From Lactococcus paracarnosus (lineage in GTDB: Bacteria; Bacillota; Bacilli; Lactobacillales; Streptococcaceae), in NCBI RefSeq assembly GCF_006770285.1, contig NZ_CP017195.1, positions 1,364,001-1,428,000 of the forward strand: 64,000 nucleotides of DNA. Reading direction: 5' to 3'. The notes below the pieces were generated by a model, which did not search any database, had not been told where the DNA came from, and saw only the letters and a list, made by a program, of their open reading frames with translations. A program made the translations under genes and the position numbers. This document shows, one piece after another, positions 15,224-22,137 of the stretch (positions within the stretch are counted from its first letter, which is position 1; every line of letters begins with the position of its first letter).

Positions 15224-16151
15224 TCATTGCCTCAGATTCTTCAAACTTTCTTGCCTAATACGTTCTAACTCAGTTTGCTGTTCTGCTGTGGTTTCATTCT
15301 TATAATCAGGATCGTGCCATTCTGGTGTTTTACTCCCAACTGGAGCTTCATTTTTAGGTCTTGGTAACGACTGATAATTTAAATACTCTGAATCGGTAAT
15401 AAAAATCTCTTGATTTTTCAAGTAGTTATAATCTTCAGGGCCTAAAGTGTTAGCTATGACAGATACATTTTTAGCACCAATCATAAGTTTTTCAATTTCT
15501 TGATCACTCAATTTTTGAATGCTTCAAACGCTTGTATCTTTTTCGTTTTCTTAGGATATAATCCTGAGTACTCTTGAACTTACTTTTTAACTTTGAATTG
15601 TGCAATGCTTCTTCTTCTGAAATTGATTGAATTTGATCTAAAGAAGGTTGATTTATTTCTGGGGTATATACTTTAGTTTCCTTTACTTTACTTTGCGAGT
15701 TAATGTTATCGGAAACCTCGTTCAGCTTAGTTTCAGATAACGGAAACTCCAAACTACTAGGGTTTAAGTTATCGGAAACTATTTTTATGAGTTTTTCTGG
15801 AATTTCAATACGTCTTTTTTTGTAAACGTCAGCTATATTCTTAAGGAAATTATCCGACCAGATAAGGCCATCTACCCATAAATCTGAACTAATCGCGCTA
15901 AGTCTTGCAAGTAAATCAAGCATTTCTGTAGCTAAACTATCACTAGCAAGAGTTTTGGCTAACAGAAACTCCCACTGATCGGGGTTTCTGGTATCGATAA
16001 CGTGACCATTTGTTGACCCTAGTAGCTCAAGAACTTTAAACCCAAAAGCGTACCCATCGTTTCCGTAACGTTTTTCAATAATGAATAGCGTTTTTCCGCC
16101 GTTCACATCGTGAGGGAAGTAGTCAACTGTTTGTTTTTTAGGTCTCGCCAC
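15224..16151 (-). pseudogene. phage replication initiation protein (DUF4373/DnaD-like), two frameshifts
   Basis: The N-terminal part (16151 to about 15570) is a Lin1244/Lin1753-type DUF4373 domain: DYFPHDVNGGKTLFIIEKRYGNDGYAFGFKVLELLG. The C-terminal part begins in a second frame as YSGLYPKKTKKIQAFEAFK and finishes in a third as KLSDQEIEKLMIGAKN, ending at 15224. Restoring one base near 15572 and one in the A-run near 15517 gives a single 309-residue protein; 928 + 2 = 930 bases is exactly divisible by three. Intact homologues load the phage or host helicase. As it stands the gene yields a 215-residue truncated product. Confidence 0.75.
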
Positions 16152-16351
16152 AAATTACCTCCTGTATATCTATTTATCGGGCTCTTCCCCCGTCGGCGTG
16201 CACATCTCATTCTGGATAGGTATGCTATCACCCTATGTTCAGCCCTGTTGATGTTGTGAGTTGCACTGCGTATTGGTTACTAAGTAGAAATTCTCGCATA
16301 TTCGCAAAGTCTCCGACATCAGTTTAACGAGAATGCCCAGCTCGTTATTTT

Positions 16352-17152
16352 TTAATAAATTTCTACTTTATCTGTTAGACCATGGGATTTGCAGTAGTTA
16401 CAATGTTTGCAAAGTATTGCTTCTGAAATTCCTTTTTTGACCGCATCAAGTTTGCTGATTATAGTTGACAATTCTGCCAATTCATACTTTAATTTCTCGT
16501 CAGACTGGAAAACAACAGCCCTAGTGTCAGGTATACTTTCCTTGGTAACTGCATAAATGATTGGTATGAACTCTTTACCGTATTTCTGGTAAAGCAGCTC
16601 TTTATATGTCGCCATCTGTAAAACATAACCGTAAACCTCAAACCAACGCATTTTAGTGCGAAACTCGTCGCTCCATGCAAGGTCATCAATTTGTGATTTA
16701 GTTGTTTTGATATCGACGAAATAGCCACCCTCGATATTCAAACAGTCAATTTTACCCTTAAAATCAATCCCATTGATCACACCAGTAACAGAAACTTCTT
16801 TTTCTCCGATATAATATTCAGCAAACTGTTTATCTGTTTTTAATGCATTAATCATTACTTCAGCAACTTTAAAATCTTTTTTCAGATGACATTTTGTTGC
16901 ACCTGTCTTGGCAATCATAGTCGAACCGTTTTCAAATTTAAAAATTTCGTGAGCTTCTGGACTTTCAAAGTAACTATGAACATAATTCCCAACCAAAAGT
17001 GGGGTGCTATCACGGTCTTCTGTCCATTCTTCAGCAAGTTCTGCAACAGCTCGCTCTTCGCATTCTCTAAATCGCTTGTACTGGCTTATACTCCAGTAAG
17101 CCCGACTGCTCTCAACGATATAATAATCTGCACCTAATAAATCTTTAGCCAT
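16352..17152 (-). CDS. phage PD-(D/E)XK nuclease-like protein with Cys cluster
   Basis: 266 residues, RecB/Cas4/exonuclease-VIII-like fold. The N-terminal WSISQYKRFRECEERAVAEL is the usual start. GVINGIDFKGKIDCL supplies the catalytic Asp, and GYFVDIKTTKS the D-x-K pair. Cysteines at 31, 248, 251 and 254 form the C...CxxCxxC pattern expected for an iron-sulphur cluster as in AddB or Cas4-type nucleases. In phages such proteins pair with a single-strand annealing protein; only a fragment of an upstream gene remains at 17153-17258. The frame is intact. Confidence 0.75.
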   Translation of the reverse strand: MAKDLLGADYYIVESSRAYWSISQYKRFRECEERAVAELAEEWTEDRDSTPLLVGNYVHSYFESPEAHEIFKFENGSTMIAKTGATKCHLKKDFKVAEVMINALKTDKQFAEYYIGEKEVSVTGVINGIDFKGKIDCLNIEGGYFVDIKTTKSQIDDLAWSDEFRTKMRWFEVYGYVLQMATYKELLYQKYGKEFIPIIYAVTKESIPDTRAVVFQSDEKLKYELAELSTIISKLDAVKKGISEAILCKHCNYCKSHGLTDKVEIY

Positions 17153-17258
17153 TTAGTCTTCTCCAATTGTTTTGAAAGAATCAACTCTAAAGCCAAATCC
17201 ATTAGCAATTAACAAATCCTTGAATTCATCTTTGTTTCCTTTCTTTTTTGATATAATT
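17153..17258 (-). pseudogene. C-terminal fragment of an early phage gene
   Basis: A frame without start reads KKGNKDEFKDLLIANGFGFR and VDSFKTIGED to a stop at 17153, immediately upstream of the nuclease gene. It looks like the tail of the gene that normally precedes the nuclease, cut off where the antisense gene at 17284 begins. The family is not identified. Confidence 0.4.
17252..17257 (+). promoter_or_regulatory. -10 box of the antisense membrane gene
   Basis: A consensus TATAAT 27 bases before the ATG at 17284. A TTGTTT lies upstream at sub-optimal spacing. Confidence 0.45.
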
Positions 17259-17283
17259 AGTTAAAAAACTAGGTGGTGTAAAA

Positions 17284-17961
17284 ATGATAGCGATTGTTAT
17301 TTCCGTCCTTTCTTTCTTGATGTCCCTCTTCTTGTTTTTGAAAAATCTTTTCGAAACAAGAATAAATTTCGGAATTTCTGCAACAAACTTTATTTCTAAT
17401 ATTGTTAAAGAAAAATTATTTGTAAAAGTTAGTATTATAAATAATTCATCTAAACCTTTAACGATAAAGTCAATGATATTGTTAGATCACAATAAAAAAT
17501 TATATTCTTTGGTTGACTCTAATCCATATAAATATAATTGCGATCATGGAGAAGATATTCCTGTTATCGACAATGTAGAATATAATTCAATGTCGAGCCA
17601 CATAGATTACAATACCGATACAAATATACTTCCGATAACCGTTCAACCTTTTTCAAGTTTTTCAGGTTTTTTTTCATTCTATTTTCCTGCTAGGACATCA
17701 TTCAGTATTTCTTATAAGGAAGGATATATCGAGATAGAAACTTCTAGGATAGACATACAACATAGTCGTAGCGGAATTGATACGATTGTCGGAGAGATTA
17801 GAAATAATAAAAGTAGACGCCAGACGTATATTTGGTACCACGGAAGATGTATTACATTTTTGATATCTTTAAAAATCAAGGGAAAAGTTCTCCTAAACAA
17901 GTTTCGATACCGCATAAAAGTGTTGAATCCCCTAAGATACTTAAAATCAAGGCGTAAATGA
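17284..17961 (+). CDS. antisense-strand membrane-anchored protein (moron-like), unknown
   Basis: 225 residues. One N-terminal membrane segment (IAIVISVLSFLMSLFLFLKNLF) is followed by a beta-rich domain (KLFVKVSIINNSSKPLTIKSM, GFFSFYFPARTSFSISYKEG) that resembles an immunoglobulin-like fold, and a very basic C-terminal tail (KFRYRIKVLNPLRYLKSRRK). No family is recognised. It has its own promoter (TATAAT 17252), a GGTGG site and its own terminator (18069-18093), and runs against the early operon. This is a moron arrangement; it appears to have displaced part of an early gene. Intact while neighbours decay. Confidence 0.5.
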   Translation: MIAIVISVLSFLMSLFLFLKNLFETRINFGISATNFISNIVKEKLFVKVSIINNSSKPLTIKSMILLDHNKKLYSLVDSNPYKYNCDHGEDIPVIDNVEYNSMSSHIDYNTDTNILPITVQPFSSFSGFFSFYFPARTSFSISYKEGYIEIETSRIDIQHSRSGIDTIVGEIRNNKSRRQTYIWYHGRCITFLISLKIKGKVLLNKFRYRIKVLNPLRYLKSRRK

Positions 17962-18068
17962 CAACAAAAACAAACGGTATACCTATTACTATAAAAATAA
18001 GATTCGCTGCATAAAGTAGAAAAACAAAAGGCATGATAATTTCTTCGAAACAATGAACCTTACCGTCT

Positions 18069-18093
18069 GCACGAATAATAATCGTGCCTTTTT
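18069..18093 (+). terminator. terminator of the antisense gene
   Basis: GCACGA (18069-18074) pairs with TCGTGC (18082-18087), followed by CTTTTTT. Confidence 0.75.
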
Positions 18094-18114
18094 TATCTCT
18101 TTTAATCTTCTCTC

Positions 18115-18903
18115 TTAACTAGCCAAGTCGTCCTGCTCAACAATTGGTAAGTATCCGTCTTTCTTAAGCGTTTCATATAAGAATTTACATCCCATTTGCT
18201 TCCAAGTAGTTGTAATAGATGTTCTAGCAGTTCCACTGCTATCAATGAAATCTTGTGTGCGACTACCAATATAACCTTTGCCCATGTTTTTCGAATAAAG
18301 CACCCACTGTTTATTGACTTCACGCTGAATACGTAAACTGTGTAAAATTCGATTAAACACAACTGCACTATATCCATAGTCTTGTGCAATCTGAGTTGTA
18401 AGCATATCGTCAGGACTTTCAAGAATTAGATCTAGATAAGCTGTTTTCTCTCTGACTTCCTCTAACTCTACTTGCAACTGTTGTTTATCAAATTCAAGTG
18501 ACTTAATTTGTTCGCCTGCTTGTATAAGTAAGTCTGCTAGCCCATTTCCGTGTAGGATATCTTGTGCTTTGTCGTTGGTCATGTATGCGCCGTGTTTTCG
18601 GATAGTCGGGAGGACTTCGCTCGTTACCCACCGTTTGAATTGCTTGGCTTCTGGTTTCTTAGACTTCAAGATAAGTGAATACAAACCAGATTCATTGATG
18701 ACTGTTATATTTTGATTACCACCAAGGGTGTCACTTTTCGTTACCACCTTATCTTCTTCATCAACGTGATCAGATAACGCTTTTCTTGAATTAGAATATC
18801 CAAGAATATCAGCAACATCTTTTCCGACAAACTACGGTTCATCATTTATTGTGATAATGCGGACTTCTTGACCGCTAAAATTGAAATTCTGTAATTCATT
18901 CAT
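18115..18903 (-). pseudogene. phage antirepressor (BRO-N plus KilAC), amber mutation
   Basis: From ATG 18903 the frame reads MNELQNFNFSGQEVRIITI, then NDEP, a TAG at 18834-18832 (codon 24), then FVGKDVADILGYSNSRKALS and so on. The conserved residue at that point is normally Trp, so TGG to TAG is the simplest change. The BRO-N domain (about residues 5-110, with KPEAKQFKRWVTSEVLPTIRKHG) is followed by a coiled coil and a C-terminal KilAC/ANT domain (QIAQDYGYSAVVFNRILHSL to the end). The intact protein would antagonise the phage repressor. An internal GTG at 18747 could give an N-terminally shortened product. Confidence 0.8.
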
Positions 18904-18969
18904 GTAATGCTTTTCTTTTTATTGCTCCAATTCTGCTATAATGTAATCAGAAAGGAGGTGTATTATATA

Positions 18970-19191
18970 GTGATTGATAAAATTAGTAAAGGGATACAAA
19001 CAAACCCTTTTGTCATAATTGGATTATCCAATGGAGATGTCGTTCACGCTATTACATTAGATAAAGTTATTGATAATAACTGGATGCATATAACCTTAGC
19101 TAATAATTTAAATTCTGAACATCAACTTACTAGCATATGGATTAGTTTGTCTCAAATAGCTTATGTATCATTTGATGATGGCCTTAACTAG
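18970..19191 (+). CDS. small protein, unknown, in the lysogeny region
   Basis: 73 residues from a GTG at 18970, placed 9 bases after an excellent AAAGGAGGTG. The protein (MIDKISKGIQTNPFVIIGLS, a beta-rich body, then SIWISLSQIAYVSFDDGLN) has no recognised family. It precedes the Cas2-like gene by 35 bp on the same strand, so the two probably form an operon ending at the terminator 19524-19570. They occupy the place where a temperate phage would have its repressor-side genes. Confidence 0.5.
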   Translation: MIDKISKGIQTNPFVIIGLSNGDVVHAITLDKVIDNNWMHITLANNLNSEHQLTSIWISLSQIAYVSFDDGLN

Positions 19192-19226
19192 TCTTTCCGA
19201 ACAATTTAACAAGAGAAGGGGGGGAA

Positions 19227-19496
19227 ATGAATTCTTATATTATCACTTTTGAAATAAACAGCAATAATCGAACCGCAATAGAGGCTTCTATTATCTCTGT
19301 TTCCAGTGATTACTGTGAATTGCACAATAACGCTTGGCTATTCACTTCTAATAAAGACTTCAAAGTAATAACTAACTCTATTTTTTCTTCACTAGGAAGA
19401 AACGATAAAGTCTATTTTTCTAAAGTTGTAAAGCCGTACGACGCTTTATTGGAGTCGAAAGCTATTGACTATATAAAATCTAGAGAGCTCGTTTAA
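19227..19496 (+). CDS. small Cas2/SinR-like (ferredoxin-like fold) protein
   Basis: 89 residues. It opens with the beta strand MNSYIITFEIN, then a helix (RTAIEASIISVS), a second strand with NNAWLFTSN, a helix (KDFKVITNSIFSSLG) and RNDKVYFSKVVKPYDALL. This order and the N-D-K-x-x-F strand resemble the stand-alone Cas2-like proteins annotated SinR or VapD-like. No CRISPR array or cas1 is near, so a CRISPR role is unlikely. A GGGGGG-containing ribosome site lies directly upstream. Intact and paired with the 73-residue gene, so a toxin-antitoxin-like function is possible but unproven. Confidence 0.5.
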   Translation: MNSYIITFEINSNNRTAIEASIISVSSDYCELHNNAWLFTSNKDFKVITNSIFSSLGRNDKVYFSKVVKPYDALLESKAIDYIKSRELV

Positions 19497-19523
19497 GTTT
19501 TGAAGAATTTCCTTTTTGGCGAA

Positions 19524-19570
19524 CCGTGATTGATACTGTATCTTCATCGATAAAATCAATCACGGCTTTT
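19524..19570 (+). terminator. terminator after the small two-gene operon
   Basis: CCGTGATTGAT (19524-19534) pairs perfectly with ATCAATCACGG (19555-19565), followed by a T run. Confidence 0.85.
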
Positions 19571-19659
19571 TGCTTCCTCAGTTATTTCTAAATATAAATT
19601 ATTAGGCATCTGATGTGAACCCCAGAATATAGACTTTCCAAAAAGGAAGGTCTTTTCTA

Positions 19660-20211
19660 ATGGCAAAATATTCATTTGATTTGAAACTAAAAGGAGTTAT
19701 AGACTATGAACAAGGATTAGGTAGCTATCAATTTATAGCTGATAAATACCATGTTGAGACGTCAGGTCGAATCAAGGACTGGGTTGATATGTATCAAACT
19801 TTTGGAAGTACAGGTCTTCAGCGTAAACGGAAAAATACAGTTTATGATACACAATTTAAGCTCAATGCGGTAAACTTGTACTTAACAAGTGAAAAATCTT
19901 ATCGAGAAATAACTATGCAATTAGGCATGACTAACAGATCCTTACTCGCGCGTTGGGTGCTTGATTACCGTGAGAAGGGTGAGTTTGCCTTTTCTAATTC
20001 TCGTGGGAGACCTAGAAAAGAGCCTGACATGTCAAAACAAAAGTCTTCAAAGCAACCGTCTGATTTGAGTGAGACTGAACAAAAACTCGCTCAGCTTCAA
20101 AATGAGAACCTCAAACTAAGAATTGAGAATGAATATTTAAAAGGGCTGAGGAGGCTGCGAATGGAACGACAAGCGAAGGAGAATTCAAGTTCCCACTCAA
20201 AGAAATCTTAA
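19660..20211 (+). CDS. IS3-family transposase OrfA
   Basis: 183 residues. Two successive helix-turn-helix units (GSYQFIADKYHVETSGRIKDWV and KSYREITMQLGMTNRSLLARWV) and a C-terminal leucine-zipper-like coiled coil (KLAQLQNENLKLRIENEYLK), as in IS150-group OrfA. It binds the IS ends and joins OrfB by frameshift. The ATG follows GGAAGG, which sits in a small hairpin (GACTTTCC...GGAAGGTC) that may damp read-through expression. Confidence 0.9.
   Translation: MAKYSFDLKLKGVIDYEQGLGSYQFIADKYHVETSGRIKDWVDMYQTFGSTGLQRKRKNTVYDTQFKLNAVNLYLTSEKSYREITMQLGMTNRSLLARWVLDYREKGEFAFSNSRGRPRKEPDMSKQKSSKQPSDLSETEQKLAQLQNENLKLRIENEYLKGLRRLRMERQAKENSSSHSKKS
20136..20142 (+). promoter_or_regulatory. programmed -1 frameshift heptamer TTTAAAA
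   Basis: The zero-frame codons are TTA AAA preceded by T, i.e. a canonical X XXY YYZ slippery heptamer within the EYLKG codons of orfA. The -1 frame continues as RAEEAANGTTSEGEFKF into OrfB without a stop. Confidence 0.7.
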
Positions 20212-20978
20212 GTATAACAGGACTACCAAAAGCAACTTATTACTATTGGGTCAAACGTTTTAAACGTGCTAACAAAGATGACGCAATTGAGAAAAAAATG
20301 CGTGAAATACGTGCAGAACATCCAAATGCAGGTTACCGCCCCATGGTAGAACTCCTCAAACAAAAAGGCATCCATGCTAATCACAAGAGAGTACAGCGAT
20401 TGATGAAAAAACTTGGGCTTTGTGTAACTTCATACTGGCGGAAATCACGCAAGTATAACTCCTACAAAGAATCAGTTGGTCAAGTAGCTAAAAACAAGCT
20501 TCATCGACGTTTTAACACGTCTGTGCCACATCAAAAATTAACAACAGATACGACAGAGTTCAAATATTATGACCAAGGTGTACAAAAGAAAGCATATCTC
20601 AATCCTTATCTTGACTTGTTTAACAATGAGATTATCAGCTTTGAAATTTCTAAACGCCCAACTTATGAAGCAATCTCTATTGCTCTCAAACAGGCGTTGA
20701 TAATTACTTCTGATTGTCCTTATCGCCGTACTTTTCACTCCGACCAGGGTTGGGCTTATCAGATGCGCCAATACACGGATAAACTTAAGGCACATCGTAT
20801 TTTTCAATCCATGAGTCGTAAAGGGAACTGTCATGATAATTCAGTTATGGAGAACTTTTTCGGACTGCTCAAGCAAGAAGTTTATTATGGTCGAGTCTTT
20901 CAATCATTTGAAGCACTTGAACGAACAATACTATCTTATTTGCCAGTGGTTATATTTAAATGGTCTACGTGCTGGTGA
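20142..20978 (+). pseudogene. IS3-family transposase OrfB, 3' end replaced
   Basis: DDE integrase-type transposase subunit in the -1 frame of orfA. Seen are ILSITGLPKATYYYWVKR, HANHKRVQRLMKKLGL, the first Asp of the DDE triad in TTDTTEFKYY, the second in FHSDQGWAYQ and the Glu in SVMENFFGLLKQE. After SFEALERTI the normal ending (a Y-N-x-x-R-I-type motif) is missing and is replaced by LSYLPVVIFKWSTCW, which is integrase DNA read in the wrong frame. All three catalytic acids remain, but the C-terminal region and right IS end are lost. Confidence 0.85.
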
Positions 20979-21468
20979 AGGCTGCGCAATGCAAAAGTCT
21001 GATGTCTTTATCACTGAGGATAGGCAATATTGTAAAGTAACTGGTACATTGGAATACCATGGTAAAAAGATTGCTGATCAAGTTAAATCTACTGAGACAA
21101 AAACTGCTAGTGGTATGCGTGAAATAGATTTGAGTACTAAAGCTGTTGAAATCTATCAAGAGGCACTTTCTCTTAGTCCTCACAGCAATTTTCTGTTTAC
21201 TACATCTAACAATACCCCAATTCAACTAAATGCTATTAACGCATATTTGAGAGTTCACAAGGAGCGAATGGGTTTTGATGAAGATCGTAAAATCTCAACG
21301 CACATATTTAGACATACCCATATCTCAAAGCTCGCAGAAATAGGTGTACCACTTCACATTATCCAAAGAAGAGTTGAACATGCTAGCGAAAAAATTACTC
21401 GAGAAATTTACCTTCATATTACCAACAAAATGAAAAGCGATACTAAGGACTTATTGGCGTTACTCTGA
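20911..21468 (+). pseudogene. phage tyrosine integrase, C-terminal catalytic half only
   Basis: The frame reads HLNEQYYLICQWLYLNGLRAGEG, with the first catalytic Arg, then a beta hairpin (VTGTLEYHG), HIFRHTHIS (His-x-x-Arg), RRVEHAS (the second His) and the catalytic Tyr in REIYLHIT, ending TKDLLALL at 21468. The N-terminal arm-binding and core-binding domains are missing, cut by the IS3 element. It points to rplS, so the phage's right attachment site should lie between 21468 and about 21560. The earlier ATG at 20833 belongs to IS sequence, not to the integrase. Confidence 0.8.
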
Positions 21469-21567
21469 TAAGTTTTTTTACGTTAAAATAAAACTCGCCC
21501 ACCATTCGCCCACCAAACGATATTTCCGTTAAAAATCACCTACCACACCAAAACCAAAGAATAAGAA

Positions 21568-21590
21568 AAACCCTTATAAAATAAGGGTTT
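21568..21590 (-). terminator. rplS terminator
   Basis: AAACCCTTAT / ATAAGGGTTT, a perfect 10-bp stem, followed on the minus strand by a T-rich tail. Confidence 0.85.
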
Positions 21591-21602
21591 AACACCGATA
21601 TA

Positions 21603-21950
21603 TTAACGACGGATTTCTTTGATACGAGCTGCTTTACCTTGAAGTGCACGGAGGTAATAAAGTTTAGCACGACGTACTTTACCGTAGCGGATTACTTCGA
21701 TTTTTTCTACACGTGGTGTGTGGATTGGGAAGATACGTTCAACACCAACACCGTTTGAAATTTTACGAACTGTATAAGTTTCTGAGATGCCTTGACCTTT
21801 ACGGGCAATAACAACACCTTCAAAAAGCTGGATACGTTCGCGCGTTCCTTCGACAACTTTAGCGTGAACACGCACAGAGTCACCAGGACGGAAAGCAGGG
21901 ATGTCGCTGCGAAGTTGACCTTCGTTGATAGCTTCGATTAATGGATTCAT
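21603..21950 (-). CDS. rplS: 50S ribosomal protein L19
   Basis: 115 residues, full length. It has the typical opening [40 protein letters not shown] and the C-terminal [27 protein letters not shown]19 sits at the 30S-50S interface. A single-gene unit with an AGGAG site, a structured leader upstream (21985-22049) and a strong terminator. It forms the right-hand border of the prophage remnant. Confidence 0.98.
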   Translation of the reverse strand: MNPLIEAINEGQLRSDIPAFRPGDSVRVHAKVVEGTRERIQLFEGVVIARKGQGISETYTVRKISNGVGVERIFPIHTPRVEKIEVIRYGKVRRAKLYYLRALQGKAARIKEIRR

Positions 21951-21984
21951 TTTTTATTCTCCTCTTCTACCCATCTTAAAACTT

Positions 21985-22049
21985 ACCGTAGTATTCGTGA
22001 CATAGCACACGTTCCAGCGGATGAGCGGTTTATATGCGTCCATTACGCA
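21985..22049 (-). ncRNA. candidate L19 ribosomal protein leader
   Basis: Upstream of rplS on the minus strand two stems can be drawn: GCGT-aatgg-ACGC (within 22035-22049), and a larger element closed by ACCG/CGGT (22029-22026 with 21988-21985) enclosing CGTG-tgctatgt-CACG. Firmicutes often carry an autoregulatory L19 leader at this place. The identification rests on position and stems, not on a covariance search. Confidence 0.5.
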
Positions 22050-22137
22050 CCTAACTATTATATCAGGAATGATACCTATTTACAAGCTAATTTTTGAAAA
22101 AACACCTAAAAATGACAGCTTAGTTTCTATATTCACA

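Larger units (their letters stand above)
19611..20930 (+). mobile_element. IS3-family (IS150-group) element, right end deleted
   Basis: The element starts about 19611 (TGATGTGAACCCCAGAATA, a plausible IS150-group left terminal repeat starting with TG) and contains orfA and orfB. The right end is absent: orfB loses its last conserved segment after SFEALERTI, and the text joins straight into an integrase gene around 20911-20930. No copy of the left repeat in inverse orientation is found up to rplS. A deletion after insertion explains this. The IS cannot transpose by itself. Confidence 0.8.
10919..21468. mobile_element. decayed prophage remnant
   Basis: Between an intact chromosomal gene (ending 10814) and rplS (from 21603) lies a run of phage genes in early-operon order on the minus strand: antirepressor, PD-(D/E)XK nuclease, replication protein, zinc-ribbon protein, RusA, ArpU, methyltransferase and terminase small-subunit stubs. 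At the right end is the C-terminal half of a plus-strand integrase. No capsid, portal, tail, holin or endolysin gene is present, and no intact CI-type repressor. At least six genes carry frameshifts, nonsense codons or deletions, while core genes on both sides are intact. It therefore cannot form particles or excise by its own integrase. I found no convincing att repeat pair. Confidence 0.85.

Noticed and set aside
16330-16346. AACGAG...CTCGTT hairpin followed by T on the plus strand
   Set aside because: No plus-strand gene precedes it and the stem is short; not called a terminator.
17712-18053. 113-codon open frame on the minus strand opposite the antisense membrane gene
   Set aside because: Odd composition (many Cys, Tyr and Phe), no ribosome site, and it lies over a supported plus-strand gene and its terminator area.
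10919-18903. Frameshifts as sequencing errors
   Set aside because: Comparable homopolymers in the core genes of this window keep their frames, and the prophage also has a nonsense codon and deletions, so decay is the better explanation; raw reads would settle it.
19227-19496. Cas2-like gene as part of a CRISPR-Cas system
   Set aside because: No cas1, effector genes or repeat-spacer array occur anywhere in the window.
20833-20910. Integrase start at the ATG at 20833
   Set aside because: That stretch is IS3 orfB sequence read out of frame; genuine integrase similarity starts only after about 20911.
10884-21560. attL/attR core repeat of the prophage
   Set aside because: Comparing 10880-10925 with 21469-21560 by eye showed only short AT-rich matches; nothing long enough to call.
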